Shown here piece by piece: positions 18,113 through 27,950 of a stretch of DNA of 64,000 nt. The notes beneath the pieces are model-generated. The model did no database searches and had not been told where the DNA came from. It saw nothing but the letters and a program-made list of their open reading frames with translations. This DNA comes from Adhaeribacter rhizoryzae (lineage in GTDB: Bacteria; Bacteroidota; Bacteroidia; Cytophagales; Hymenobacteraceae): assembly GCF_008629685.1 (NCBI RefSeq), contig NZ_VWSF01000011.1, positions 124,001-188,000 of the forward strand, in the 5' to 3' direction. Positions within the stretch are counted from its first letter, which is position 1; each line of letters opens with the position of its first letter. A program made the translations under genes and the position numbers.

Positions 18113-19201
18113 CTAATTTTTTAGGGGCAGCAGCTTTTTGAGTTTTTGCTTTAGTAAAGAGCCGTTGTAACGAAAATAATAATTGGCGTGCCGGTAAAAA
18201 GGCGCCCATCTAAGTTTAAATAACGCTGCTGCTGTAGGCTGGTAATAAGCATAAAGCGGCGAAGATTGGTAAATTTTAAACGCATTAAACCCAACTGCGG
18301 CATGTTGCAGGCATTGCCGAAATAATAATAAACCCAACGTGTAGCCCAAAGCAGCCGGCAGCAATAATTTTCTTTTATTATTTGCTTCCAGTAAGTAGGT
18401 AAACCAATTTATAGCTTGGCTAAAAAATAATTCATTCGGTTCCCAGGGGTGGTACCAAAGCTGGTTATGGTAATTAAATTCTTCGGGGGTGAGCTGCAGG
18501 CTGAGTAACTGAAACGCTTCTGCCCGAATTTTACCCGCATTGGTTACCTGCAGGCTTTGGTGCTGTTTAGATACCTGGGTGCCGGAATCGCGGTAAAGCA
18601 GCAGCGGCTCGGCCAGGTTTGCCCCTTGCGTTACCAGGAGCATATCCAGCCAAAATTTATAGTCTTCGGCAGCTTGGTACTGCGGCTGATAACTTAAATT
18701 ATTAGCTAGCAATACCTGGCGCCGCATAATTACTGCCGGGTGGGCAAAAGGGGTATCAAATATTAAGAAGCTCTTTATTTTGTCGTGCTCCAGCGCAAAA
18801 GTTTCGGTATATATTATTTTGTTGTGTTTAAAATGATTTATGGCCGAGCCCAAAATACCTACTTCCGGATGCGCCTCCATAAACCCGACCTGCTTTTCAA
18901 GCCGGTTCGGCAAGCTAATATCATCGGCATCCATGCGGGCAATATATTGGCCCGTAGCTAGCGCCAACCCTTTATTTAATTGCGCGATTAAACCAATATT
19001 TTCCGGCGAATGCATAACCCGCAGGCGATTGTCGTGGTAACGGCCAATAATGGCAGCGCTGGCATCCGTAGAACCATCATTCAGAAGCAGCAGCTCAAAG
19101 TGCGGGTAGGTTTGGTTTAAAATGCTTTCTATGGCTTCTGCCAGGTATTTTTCGGCATTGTAAACGGGCATCAGCACCGACACCAGCGGGTAAGTATTCA
19201 T
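18113..19201 (-). CDS. Family 2 glycosyltransferase
   Basis: A 362-residue GT-A glycosyltransferase with VSVLMPVYNAEKYL, LLNDGSTDAS and RMDADDISLPNRLEKQ, the pattern of exopolysaccharide and O-antigen transferases that add a single sugar. The C-terminal 150 residues contain a hydrophobic stretch (LLLPAALGYTLGLLLF) that may associate with the membrane, and a basic tail. It is probably a separate unit from the transglycosylase gene (209-base gap). Donor and acceptor are unknown. Confidence 0.9.
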   Translation of the reverse strand: MNTYPLVSVLMPVYNAEKYLAEAIESILNQTYPHFELLLLNDGSTDASAAIIGRYHDNRLRVMHSPENIGLIAQLNKGLALATGQYIARMDADDISLPNRLEKQVGFMEAHPEVGILGSAINHFKHNKIIYTETFALEHDKIKSFLIFDTPFAHPAVIMRRQVLLANNLSYQPQYQAAEDYKFWLDMLLVTQGANLAEPLLLYRDSGTQVSKQHQSLQVTNAGKIRAEAFQLLSLQLTPEEFNYHNQLWYHPWEPNELFFSQAINWFTYLLEANNKRKLLLPAALGYTLGLLLFRQCLQHAAVGFNAFKIYQSSPLYAYYQPTAAALFKLRWAPFYRHANYYFRYNGSLLKQKLKKLLPLKN

Positions 19202-19603
19202 AAACTAATCAGGAAACATCAAAAAAATAATACCAAGCTATAAAAATTTGCCGCACGAAAGAAATAATTTCTGTAAGCCAAGGTGGTGATCTGCTTCCTA
19301 AAGTAAACTGGCTGCTAATATTTGTTCATACAACTTTTAAATCGTTCAACTCTTTTTCAGTAGCCGTTTGCCCGTCTGTTTGGTCGCTTATAACCGGTAA
19401 GGTATTAATAATGAGTAAGATAATTTAGTTAAATGCAATGTAAATTGTTTATAAGTAATAGCTGTTTATTAATAAAAATTCAAAGAATATCTATATAAAA
19501 TATTAAAAATGTAAATTTTTTACAAGTAATATTTATATATAGAAAAAATACCTTAGAATTCATTAAATTTTACAATCCAATCTCACCTAAACACCCATTT
19601 CCC
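19202..19603. other. Leader region of the SusC/SusD operon
   Basis: About 400 bases between divergent genes, very AT-rich from 19430 to 19600. It must hold the promoter of the SusC-like gene, but I see no exact TAnnTTTG box. Confidence 0.5.
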
Positions 19604-22600
19604 ATGTCGAAAAAAACAAAAAATTCCCAGCAATGGCAGCGGAATATTTGCCTACTGGTTTTTGCCGGTTTTTTGGCAAATAGCCCTCCTGCAGCGGTAT
19701 TTGCTGGTACTAATGCCAAAGCGGGTACTAAAATTACTGCTTCCCATCTTTTAACGGCCGATAAACTGGTTGTCTGGCCAATAACCGGTCGGGTAACTTC
19801 ACCAACCGGCGAACCTTTGCCCGGCGTTACGGTGCTCCTGAAAGGCTCCTCTACCGGCGCTACCACCAGCCCAGATGGTTCTTACAGTTTAAGCGTACCG
19901 GAAACGGCTGGTACCCTGGTATTTTCTTTTATTGGCTACGCTACCCAGGAGAAAAATTTTTCCGGGCCCGGCACCGTAAATATAACGCTTACAGAAGATG
20001 CCAAAGCGCTACAGGAAATAGTGGTAACGGGGTATACCGCCCAGTCTAAAAAAGATATTACCGGTGCCGTATCTACCATTGATGCCCAGCAATTATTATC
20101 TACGCCATCTACCAACCTGGGGCAAGCCATGCAGGGTAAAGTAGCCGGGGTAACAGTAGGCAACGAAAACAGTCCGGGGGGCGGCGTGATGGTGCGCATC
20201 CGGGGTTTTGGTACCATTAACGATAACTCGCCGCTGTACGTGGTAGATGGCGTACCCACCAAAGGCAACCTGAATACCCTGAACCTCAACGATATTGAGT
20301 CGATGCAGATTCTGAAAGATGCCTCGGCGGCTTCTATTTACGGTTCGCGGGCAGGTAACGGCGTGGTAATTATTACGACCAAAAAGGGTAAAGCGGGTAA
20401 ACCCATGTTTACTTACGATATGTACTTTGGCACCCAGCGGCCCGGCAAGTTCTTAGATATGCTGAATACCCAGGAATACGCCCGACTAGTATGGGAATCG
20501 CGGAAAAATGCTGGCGCCGTAGGGCCTAACGGCAACCCGGTGCACGCGCAGTTTGGCAACGGGCCGGAGCCGGTAATTCCGGATTATATATTTCCGGCCG
20601 GCGCCATGGAAGGCGACCCGCGCGTAGCCCAGGATGCCAACGGCAATTATATTAACTACAGCAATAATATTGATGCCGCCGACTTTAACCGCACCAGGTG
20701 GATGATTACCAAAGCCAATAAAGCCGGTACCGATTGGATGGACGAAATATTTGATCCGGCTCCTATTCAGAATCACCAGCTAGGGGTTTCGGGCGGCAAC
20801 GAAAGCGGCCGGTATGCCATGTCTTTAAATTATTTCGACCAGGAAGGCATTATGATTTATACCGGATTTAAACGTTATTCGCTGCGCGCCAATACCGAGT
20901 TTAATGTGAACAAACGCATCCGAATAGGCGAGAACTTCCAGTTTGGGCATAGTAGCCGCATTGGTCAGCCCAGCGGTAACAACAGCGAGAGCAACCCTAT
21001 ATCTTTTGCTTACCGCATTCAGCCCATTGTGCCGGTTTACGATGTGTCCGGAACAACCTTTGCCGGTACCCGGGGTACTGACCTGGATAATTCGCGCCAG
21101 CCCGTTGGCGATTTGTGGCGGAATAAAGATAACGACCAGAAAGAACTGCGCTTATTTGGTAATGCTTACGCCGAAATAGATATTCTGAAAGACTTAACGG
21201 CCAAAACCAGTTTCGGGATTGACTACAATACCTATAACTTCCGCAATTATACCATCCGCGATATTGAATCGGCCGAGGCCAGGGGCTCTAACAGTTTGCA
21301 AACCACCAATAATTACGAATGGACCTGGACCTGGTATAACACCCTGGCTTACACGCTTAACCTGGGCGAACGCCACCGGTTTAATTTCCTGATTGGTACT
21401 GAATCGATTAAAGATTATTACGAATTTTTTGATGCCTCCCGTACCAACTTCTCTTCCGACGATATTGAGAACCGTTATTTAAGCGGCGGCACGGGCGTAC
21501 AAACCAATAATGGCGGCGCTTCTAACTGGGCTTTAGCTTCGGAATTTACCCGGGTAAACTATTCGTTCGGCGATAAATATTTACTCGAAGGTACGTTGCG
21601 TCGCGACCGTTCTTCGCGGTTTGCGCCGCAGTTCCGGACAGCTATTTTTCCGGCGGTAAGCGCGGGTTGGGTTTTCTCCGAAGAAACTTTTGCCCAAAGC
21701 CTAACCACCTGGCTTAATCGGGCTAAGTTAAGAGCCGGCTGGGGACAAACCGGAAACCAGGAAATTGGTAATTATAATTCGGTTACCCAATTTACCACCA
21801 GCCCGGCCAACTCTTTCTACGATTTAAACGGTTCGCGCACCTCGGCAATACCGGGTTACGAGCTAACGCAGTTTGGCAACGCCCGGGCTAAATGGGAAAC
21901 CACTACTTCTACTAATATTGGCCTGGATTTAAGTTTACTGGGCAATAAAATAGATGCTTCTTTCGATTGGTATACCCGCCTTACTACCGATATGCTGTTT
22001 CCGGTGCCGGCACCGCTTACCGCCGGGGTAGCTACCGCGCCTTTCCAGAATATTGGCTCAATGCGCAACCGGGGCGTAGATCTGGCTTTAACTTATAGCG
22101 GTGAGGCCATGGATAACCAGTTTACCTATAGCATTACCGGTAATGTAAGTACCTACCGCAACGAGGTAACCAAAACCACCGGCGACCCCAATACCCAATA
22201 TTTTGGCATTAACGACGAACGGATTCAGAATTTTGTGGTAACCCAGCAAGGTCATCCTATTTCTTCTTTCTTTGGATACACCCTGGATGGTATTTTCCAA
22301 ACCGACGATGAAGCCGCGGCCGCGCCTAAAAACAACCTGGGCACTAACCAGAATAAAGCCGGCCGCTTCCACTTTGTAGATATTAACGGCGATAAAGTTA
22401 TTAATACCCAGGATTTATCGATCATCGGTAACCCGCACCCCGATTTTACTTATGGCCTGAATATTAATGTGAACTACAAAAACTTTGGTTTAACTTTATT
22501 TGGCCAGGGCTCGCAAGGGAACGAAATATTTAACTACGTAAAATATTGGACCGATTTCCCGACTTTTGGCGGTAACCGGAGCACCCGCATGTTGTACGAT

Positions 22601-22948
22601 TCGTGGCGGCCCGGTAAAACCGATGCTATTCTGCCCCAACTCACTTCCAGCGACCAGGTAAGTATTTTGCCTTCTACTTATTACCTCGAAGACGGATCTT
22701 ATTTCCGGATGCGGAACGTGCAGTTAACTTATACCTTGCCCCAAACCTTGTTTACCAAAATTGGCTTAGGCAGCGCCCGTGTGTATTTGCAGGCACAGAA
22801 CCTGTTTACCATTACCGATTATTCCGGCATGGACCCCGAAATAAACCTGCGCAATTATACCTCGGGTAACGACCGTCAGATTGGCGTAGACGGCGGATCT
22901 TACCCGGTAGCCAAGCAATTTCTGATAGGGGTAAATGTTAGTTTTTAA
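19604..22948 (+). CDS. SusC/RagA-family TonB-linked outer membrane protein
   Basis: Outer-membrane active transporter of 1114 residues that pairs with a SusD lipoprotein to import oligomers. After the signal peptide (to about residue 35), a carboxypeptidase-D-like domain covers about 65-140 (GRVTSPTGEPLPGVTVLLKG). A TonB-box region (EIVVTGYTAQSKKDITGAVS) and a plug with the SusC signature MVRIRGFGTINDNSPLYVVD and ASAASIYGSRAGNGVVIITT follow. The rest is the beta-barrel, ending in aromatic FLIGVNVSF. No N-terminal STN domain is present, so it is not a sigma-signalling transducer. The SusD gene follows after 46 bases. Confidence 0.95.
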   Translation: MSKKTKNSQQWQRNICLLVFAGFLANSPPAAVFAGTNAKAGTKITASHLLTADKLVVWPITGRVTSPTGEPLPGVTVLLKGSSTGATTSPDGSYSLSVPETAGTLVFSFIGYATQEKNFSGPGTVNITLTEDAKALQEIVVTGYTAQSKKDITGAVSTIDAQQLLSTPSTNLGQAMQGKVAGVTVGNENSPGGGVMVRIRGFGTINDNSPLYVVDGVPTKGNLNTLNLNDIESMQILKDASAASIYGSRAGNGVVIITTKKGKAGKPMFTYDMYFGTQRPGKFLDMLNTQEYARLVWESRKNAGAVGPNGNPVHAQFGNGPEPVIPDYIFPAGAMEGDPRVAQDANGNYINYSNNIDAADFNRTRWMITKANKAGTDWMDEIFDPAPIQNHQLGVSGGNESGRYAMSLNYFDQEGIMIYTGFKRYSLRANTEFNVNKRIRIGENFQFGHSSRIGQPSGNNSESNPISFAYRIQPIVPVYDVSGTTFAGTRGTDLDNSRQPVGDLWRNKDNDQKELRLFGNAYAEIDILKDLTAKTSFGIDYNTYNFRNYTIRDIESAEARGSNSLQTTNNYEWTWTWYNTLAYTLNLGERHRFNFLIGTESIKDYYEFFDASRTNFSSDDIENRYLSGGTGVQTNNGGASNWALASEFTRVNYSFGDKYLLEGTLRRDRSSRFAPQFRTAIFPAVSAGWVFSEETFAQSLTTWLNRAKLRAGWGQTGNQEIGNYNSVTQFTTSPANSFYDLNGSRTSAIPGYELTQFGNARAKWETTTSTNIGLDLSLLGNKIDASFDWYTRLTTDMLFPVPAPLTAGVATAPFQNIGSMRNRGVDLALTYSGEAMDNQFTYSITGNVSTYRNEVTKTTGDPNTQYFGINDERIQNFVVTQQGHPISSFFGYTLDGIFQTDDEAAAAPKNNLGTNQNKAGRFHFVDINGDKVINTQDLSIIGNPHPDFTYGLNINVNYKNFGLTLFGQGSQGNEIFNYVKYWTDFPTFGGNRSTRMLYDSWRPGKTDAILPQLTSSDQVSILPSTYYLEDGSYFRMRNVQLTYTLPQTLFTKIGLGSARVYLQAQNLFTITDYSGMDPEINLRNYTSGNDRQIGVDGGSYPVAKQFLIGVNVSF

Positions 22949-22994
22949 GTAGGGCAGTTTCCTCTTATTTTCTGTTAAGTAAATTTTTAAAGAA

Positions 22995-24722
22995 ATGAAA
23001 AAGACTACAATTATAATAAGTGCGGTGCTGCTGAGTATAGTTAGCGCCTGCTCCGATAAATTTTTGGATGTACAACCCAAGGCCGCTTTAAGCGGTGGGG
23101 CCCTGCAAAACAGCAAAGGCATTAATTCTTTGCTGGTAGGCGCCTATTCTTTGCTCGATGGCTGGGCCACCGCCGAAGGGGCTTACCGTTCTTACCAGGC
23201 TTCTGCCGATAACTGGGTTTATGGCAGTGTGGCTTCGGATGATGCTTACAAAGGTACCATTGCCGGCGATCAGCCACCTATTTCGTTAATTGAGCAGCAT
23301 AATATTGCCTCCGATAATATTTATTTCCGGGGCAAGTGGCGGGGCATGTACGATGGCATTGCCCGCACAAACGATGTACTTCAGAATTTAGTAAAAGCCA
23401 CCGATGTATCAGAAGCAGACGCTAAGCAAATTACCGCTGAGGCTAGGTTCTTACGGGGGCATTTCCACTTAGAGCTGAAGAAAATGTTTAACAACGTGCC
23501 GTATATTGATGAAACCATTTACGACCCCAACAACCTGGAAAGTACCAAGCAGCCCAATACCACCGATATTTGGCCGAAAATTGTAGAAGATTTAACTTTT
23601 GCCTACAATACACTACCAGCCAAACAAGCGCAACCCGGCCGGGCTAGTAAGTGGGCGGCCGCCGCTACATTAGCCAAAGCGTATCTTTTTCAGCAGAAAT
23701 ACACCGAAGCCAAGCCTTTGCTCGAAGCTATTGTAAACAGCGACCAGTTTAGGTTAGTAGATCGCTACCACGATAATTTCAAGGCGGTTACGAATAATAA
23801 TGCGGAGTCTATTTTTGAAATACAAAATTCCGTGAACGATGGGGCGCCGGGTGGCGAAAACGGCAATATTGGCGCTACGCTTAATTACCCTTACGGCGGC
23901 GGCGGCGTAACTACCTGCTGCGGGTTCTTTCAGCCTTCGCAAAACCTGGTTAATGCTTTTAAAACCAGTGCCGATGGTTTGCCCTTGCTCGATACCTTTA
24001 ACAGCAGCGACGTCAAAAGCGACCAGGGCATAGAAGCCACGCAACCATTTACCCCCGACGAAGGTACTTTTGATCCGCGCCTGGACTGGACCGTTGGCCG
24101 GCGCGGCATTCCGTTCCTGGACTGGGGCGTACATCCGGGTAAAACTTACGTGCGCGACCAGGCTTACGGCGGACCTTATTCGCCTAAAAAACACGTGATG
24201 TACCGCACCGATGTGGGCACAAATACCTTTGCCGGTAACCCGCGCTTAAACGCCAATAATTACCGCATGATTAGGTACTCGCACGTATTGCTTTGGCTGG
24301 CCGAAGTTGAAACCGAATTAGGTAACCTGGACGCCGCCCGGGGCTACGTAAACCAAATCAGAAGAAGAGCCGCCAACCCCGATGGCTTCGTGAAAAAGGC
24401 CGATGGTACCCCGGCCGCTAACTACGTAATAAAAGAATATACCGCCCCTTGGGCCGATAAGGCCCAAGCCAGAAAAGCCATTCAGTTTGAGCAGCGGCTA
24501 GAATTTGGCATGGAGGGCCACCGGCGGTTTGATTTGGTGCGCTGGGGCATTGCCGACCAGGTACTGAACGCTTACTACGCAGTAGAAGGCAACAAGCGCT
24601 CTTATTTAAAAGGGGTACAGTTTGTAAAGGGTAAGCACGAATATTTCCCGATTCCCATACAAGAAATATTAAACAGCACCGTAGCGGGCAAACCTACTTT
24701 AACCCAGAACCCGAATTATTAA
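22995..24722 (+). CDS. RagB/SusD-family nutrient-binding lipoprotein
   Basis: Surface lipoprotein of 575 residues that lids the SusC barrel. The signal peptide ends with the lipobox IVSAC (Cys19), and the mature start SDKFLDVQPKA is characteristic. The N-terminal TPR-like region includes ARTNDVLQNL and ITAEARFLRGHFHLELKKMF. The C-terminal SusD domain carries RRFDLVRWG and ends in EYFPIPIQEILNS...LTQNPNY, as is usual for the family. Cotranscribed with the SusC gene and followed by a strong terminator. No glycoside hydrolase, sulfatase or regulator is adjacent, so the substrate is open. Confidence 0.95.
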   Translation: MKKTTIIISAVLLSIVSACSDKFLDVQPKAALSGGALQNSKGINSLLVGAYSLLDGWATAEGAYRSYQASADNWVYGSVASDDAYKGTIAGDQPPISLIEQHNIASDNIYFRGKWRGMYDGIARTNDVLQNLVKATDVSEADAKQITAEARFLRGHFHLELKKMFNNVPYIDETIYDPNNLESTKQPNTTDIWPKIVEDLTFAYNTLPAKQAQPGRASKWAAAATLAKAYLFQQKYTEAKPLLEAIVNSDQFRLVDRYHDNFKAVTNNNAESIFEIQNSVNDGAPGGENGNIGATLNYPYGGGGVTTCCGFFQPSQNLVNAFKTSADGLPLLDTFNSSDVKSDQGIEATQPFTPDEGTFDPRLDWTVGRRGIPFLDWGVHPGKTYVRDQAYGGPYSPKKHVMYRTDVGTNTFAGNPRLNANNYRMIRYSHVLLWLAEVETELGNLDAARGYVNQIRRRAANPDGFVKKADGTPAANYVIKEYTAPWADKAQARKAIQFEQRLEFGMEGHRRFDLVRWGIADQVLNAYYAVEGNKRSYLKGVQFVKGKHEYFPIPIQEILNSTVAGKPTLTQNPNY

Positions 24723-24744
24723 ATATTGAGAATAAATATTTTAC

Positions 24745-24776
24745 AAAAAGCTCTTGGTTAAACAGGAGCTTTTTTG
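24745..24776 (+). terminator. Intrinsic terminator after the SusD gene
   Basis: AAAAAGCTC and GAGCTTTTT pair across a 12-base loop, with a T-run in the second arm. It sits 22 bases after the SusD stop, between convergent genes. Confidence 0.85.
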
Positions 24777-24790
24777 TTTCTGTGGCTATA

Positions 24791-27292
24791 TCAATCCCAG
24801 AATCTTCCCCGGCCTTTCTTTTTCTCTTTCTCTTCTTTTTTCCGTTCCTTCCGTTCTTTCTTTTTGCTTTTAAATACATCAAAAAGTTTATCCAGGAAAG
24901 ATGTTTGTTTAATAACGGCAGGCTGTTCGGCCAGAAAAGAAGGACAATTTAAGCGTTGTTGCAACTCAGGTGGTAAAAGGGGAAAATGGCTGTTGCGCCA
25001 GTTAGCAAATTCCCGGTCGCGGACCACGCGGCTCATAAAATCGCCCCAAATAGGTAAAGCCGTGTTAGACCCTTGTCCCAGGCTTAAGGTTCGGAAACGT
25101 ACGGCCGGGTTTTCCGCGCCTACCCACACGCCGGTTACCAATTGGGGCGTAATGCCAATAAACCAGCCATCGGCGTGGTCCTGCGAAGTGCCGGTTTTAC
25201 CCGCAATATCCAGGGTTAAGCTAAATTCTGAACGGAGCCGGTTAGCCGAACCTTCTTGTACAACGCCTTTTAGTAATTCCAGCATAGTAGCGGCGTGTTC
25301 AGTAGCTACCGCTTTTGCTACGCCTGCGCCGGGCCGGTGTTGCCGTAATATTTTACCGTTACGGTCGGTTATTTTGGCAATGTAAACTGGTTTTATGCGG
25401 TAGCCATTATTAGCAATAGTAGCGTAAGCCGTAACCAGTTCCAGCAGCGATAAATCGGCGGTGCCTAAGGCCAGCGACGGTACTTTGGGTAATGGGCTCT
25501 GAATACCCAAGCGCCGGGCCAGCGAAATAGTGGGTTCCAGGCCGGTTTTCATGAGCACCTGCGCCGAAATAGTATTTACCGAGTGCGCCAGCGCACCCCG
25601 CATCGAATATTCGCCGCCGTATTTATTATCGGCATTATGCGGCGTCCAGTTGTCGCTTTCGGTGTAGGTTTGCAATTGGTTCGGGAAATAAGTGCAGGGC
25701 TCCAGGCCTCGTTCCAGGGCCGCGGTATAAACAATGGGCTTAAACGTAGAACCGGCTTGGCGGCGCGAGCGCACATGATCGTATTTAAACGTATGGTGAT
25801 CGATACCGCCCACCCAGGCCCGCACGTAACCGGTTTCGGGTTCTACGGCCAGCAAGCCGGTATTTAAAAAGCGTTCGTAGTAGCGCAACGAGTCGTTGGG
25901 CGTTAGGGTGCGCTTAATGGTGCCGCGCCAGCTAAATAAATTCATTTCTTTTGGTTGCCGGAACTGCTCCTGAATGGCTGCATCGGTTAAGCCGGCAGCT
26001 TTTAGTTTCTGGTAATGTTTAGAGCGCCGCATGGCAGCCCGCATTATTTCGGGGTTGTTGCCCCACGGCGAGCGGTTTTTCCAGTGCGCATCAAACTGGC
26101 TTTGCAGGCGGGCCATTCGTTTGCGCATAGCGCGTTCGGCGTGGGTTTGCATACCCGCGTGCAAGGTGGTATATATTTTCAGGCCATCGGTGTATAAATT
26201 ATAAGGCTTGCCATCTGCTTTTACTTGGGTAGCGCACCATTTTACCAGCTCCAGGCGCAACTGCTCCCGAAAATAAGGGGCCAGGCCATCGTTGTGAGTT
26301 TCGTAACGGTATTTTAATTTCAGGGGCAGGTTCTTTAAAGAATCGGCTTGGGCCGGAGGGAGGTAACCGTATTTAGCCATCTGGTTCAACACTACGTTTC
26401 GGCGTTGCCGCGATTTTTCTAAATTCAGACGCGGGTTGTAGGTAGTGGTGGCTTTTAGCATGCCAATTAAAACGGCCGCTTCTTCGGTTTTAACCGAGTC
26501 GGCAGTGGTATTAAAAAAGCGCCGGGCCGCCCGCTCAATCCCGAATAAATCACCGCCCATGGGTACGGTATTCAGGTAAAGTTCTAATATTTCGGTTTTA
26601 GAATAAATATTTTCGAGCCGACGCGCAATTATCATTTCGCGCAGCTTATTAATGGGCGTACTTAAGAAATAATATTGCCGGCGCGGATATAAATTCTTAA
26701 CTAATTGCTGGCTAATGGTACTGCCCCCACCCGATTTTTCTTCCTGCAGTAGCATGGTTTTAAATAATACCCGCAGCAAGCTCCGGTAATCTACGCCACT
26801 ATGGTCGTAAAAGCGCGCATCTTCGGTGGCAATTAATGCTTTTACCGCCGTCGGCGAAATATTTTCGAAGTTTACATTGGTGCGATCCTGGATGTAGTAG
26901 CGGCCCAGCAAAATATTATCGGTTGAGTATACTTCCGAGGCCGTATGGTTTTGCCGGGCTTTAAGCGCAGTACGGGAGGGTACGCGCCCAAATAAACCTA
27001 CGTAAATTGCCAGGTATAAGCCCACCCAGAAAAGTAGAACCAGTAAAATTAACTTGTACGCCCCCCGGAGAACCGGTTTAAAGTTACCTGTTCGTAGATT
27101 TCGCCAATTAAAAGCCCGGAGATGCTGCCATTGTTTTTGCCAATAAGCAGCGCTTAGTTTAGATTTATGCCTACCGTTAAATACACCGGATTGTGGGCGG
27201 AAGAATCTGGAAATTGGGTGTAGCAAATATTGCCCGATAAATTGCCCAATTGCCCGCAGGGTAAGCCAAACACGTTTTATAAATTTATTCAA
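24791..27292 (-). CDS. Class A penicillin-binding protein (PBP1A type)
   Basis: Bifunctional peptidoglycan synthase of 833 residues anchored in the inner membrane. A basic cytoplasmic tail of about 80 residues precedes one membrane helix (LILLVLLFWVGLYLAIYVGL). The GT51 glycosyltransferase domain has ATEDARFYDH and GGGSTISQQLVKNLYP. The transpeptidase has SxxK in QAGSTFKPIVY, SVNT and KTGTSQDHADGWFIG. The C-terminus is a strongly basic, charged tail of Lys/Arg/Glu repeats. The reading frame starts with TTG and offers no nearby ATG. Convergent with the SusC/D operon. Confidence 0.93.
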   Translation of the reverse strand: MNKFIKRVWLTLRAIGQFIGQYLLHPISRFFRPQSGVFNGRHKSKLSAAYWQKQWQHLRAFNWRNLRTGNFKPVLRGAYKLILLVLLFWVGLYLAIYVGLFGRVPSRTALKARQNHTASEVYSTDNILLGRYYIQDRTNVNFENISPTAVKALIATEDARFYDHSGVDYRSLLRVLFKTMLLQEEKSGGGSTISQQLVKNLYPRRQYYFLSTPINKLREMIIARRLENIYSKTEILELYLNTVPMGGDLFGIERAARRFFNTTADSVKTEEAAVLIGMLKATTTYNPRLNLEKSRQRRNVVLNQMAKYGYLPPAQADSLKNLPLKLKYRYETHNDGLAPYFREQLRLELVKWCATQVKADGKPYNLYTDGLKIYTTLHAGMQTHAERAMRKRMARLQSQFDAHWKNRSPWGNNPEIMRAAMRRSKHYQKLKAAGLTDAAIQEQFRQPKEMNLFSWRGTIKRTLTPNDSLRYYERFLNTGLLAVEPETGYVRAWVGGIDHHTFKYDHVRSRRQAGSTFKPIVYTAALERGLEPCTYFPNQLQTYTESDNWTPHNADNKYGGEYSMRGALAHSVNTISAQVLMKTGLEPTISLARRLGIQSPLPKVPSLALGTADLSLLELVTAYATIANNGYRIKPVYIAKITDRNGKILRQHRPGAGVAKAVATEHAATMLELLKGVVQEGSANRLRSEFSLTLDIAGKTGTSQDHADGWFIGITPQLVTGVWVGAENPAVRFRTLSLGQGSNTALPIWGDFMSRVVRDREFANWRNSHFPLLPPELQQRLNCPSFLAEQPAVIKQTSFLDKLFDVFKSKKKERKERKKEEKEKKKGRGRFWD

Positions 27293-27950
27293 CTAAAGCT
27301 AACTTAATAATATTGCTATTCCCTTTCTTAAAACCAGTCATTATCATACAATTTATTTACTAGTTCCAGGTGCATAAACGGTTTTAAATGAATATTTAGC
27401 TAAACTTCTGGTATTGGCTGCCGAACTCCTTGTACTGCCAGGTTTAAAATTATTCTAGCAAAATAAAGGCCTGTATTAATTATACAAGCACTTTTGCCAA
27501 ACTATATTATAATACTACAATGAGTTCTTGGTTTTTGCTTATTTTTTTACCTAATTTATAGTTCTTTCGTGGTGACAGTTAATGTATTACCCGGTAAATA
27601 GCCGGAATACAAAAAACAGGAACATCTTATACAAAAGAATATTTTTCCAATTGCGTGTATAAATCAGGTTGTATTAATAAATATAAACCAACTGATTATT
27701 ATTTGTCCGAATTATTTAAGCCGTGTAATCGTCTTTTTATCAAGTATTTAGTTTGATAATTTGGTGCATATTTACCCATAGCTTGGGCAGTAGTTAATCT
27801 GGGCTGGCTAAGATTATTCCGTTTTTATAAAACAATTACTTGTATGCCGGTTTGGCATACATTTTAACCTCAAATCCAGGTGCCTAGGTTGTTGGGTGCC
27901 CGCATTTACTTTTACAACACGTTTTTCCCGCCTAAACTATATGCATCACC
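27293..27950. other. Long intergenic region upstream of the protease
   Basis: About 660 bases between divergent genes, AT-rich, with no reading frame, RNA or exact -7 consensus that I can support. It probably contains promoters for both neighbours. Confidence 0.5.
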
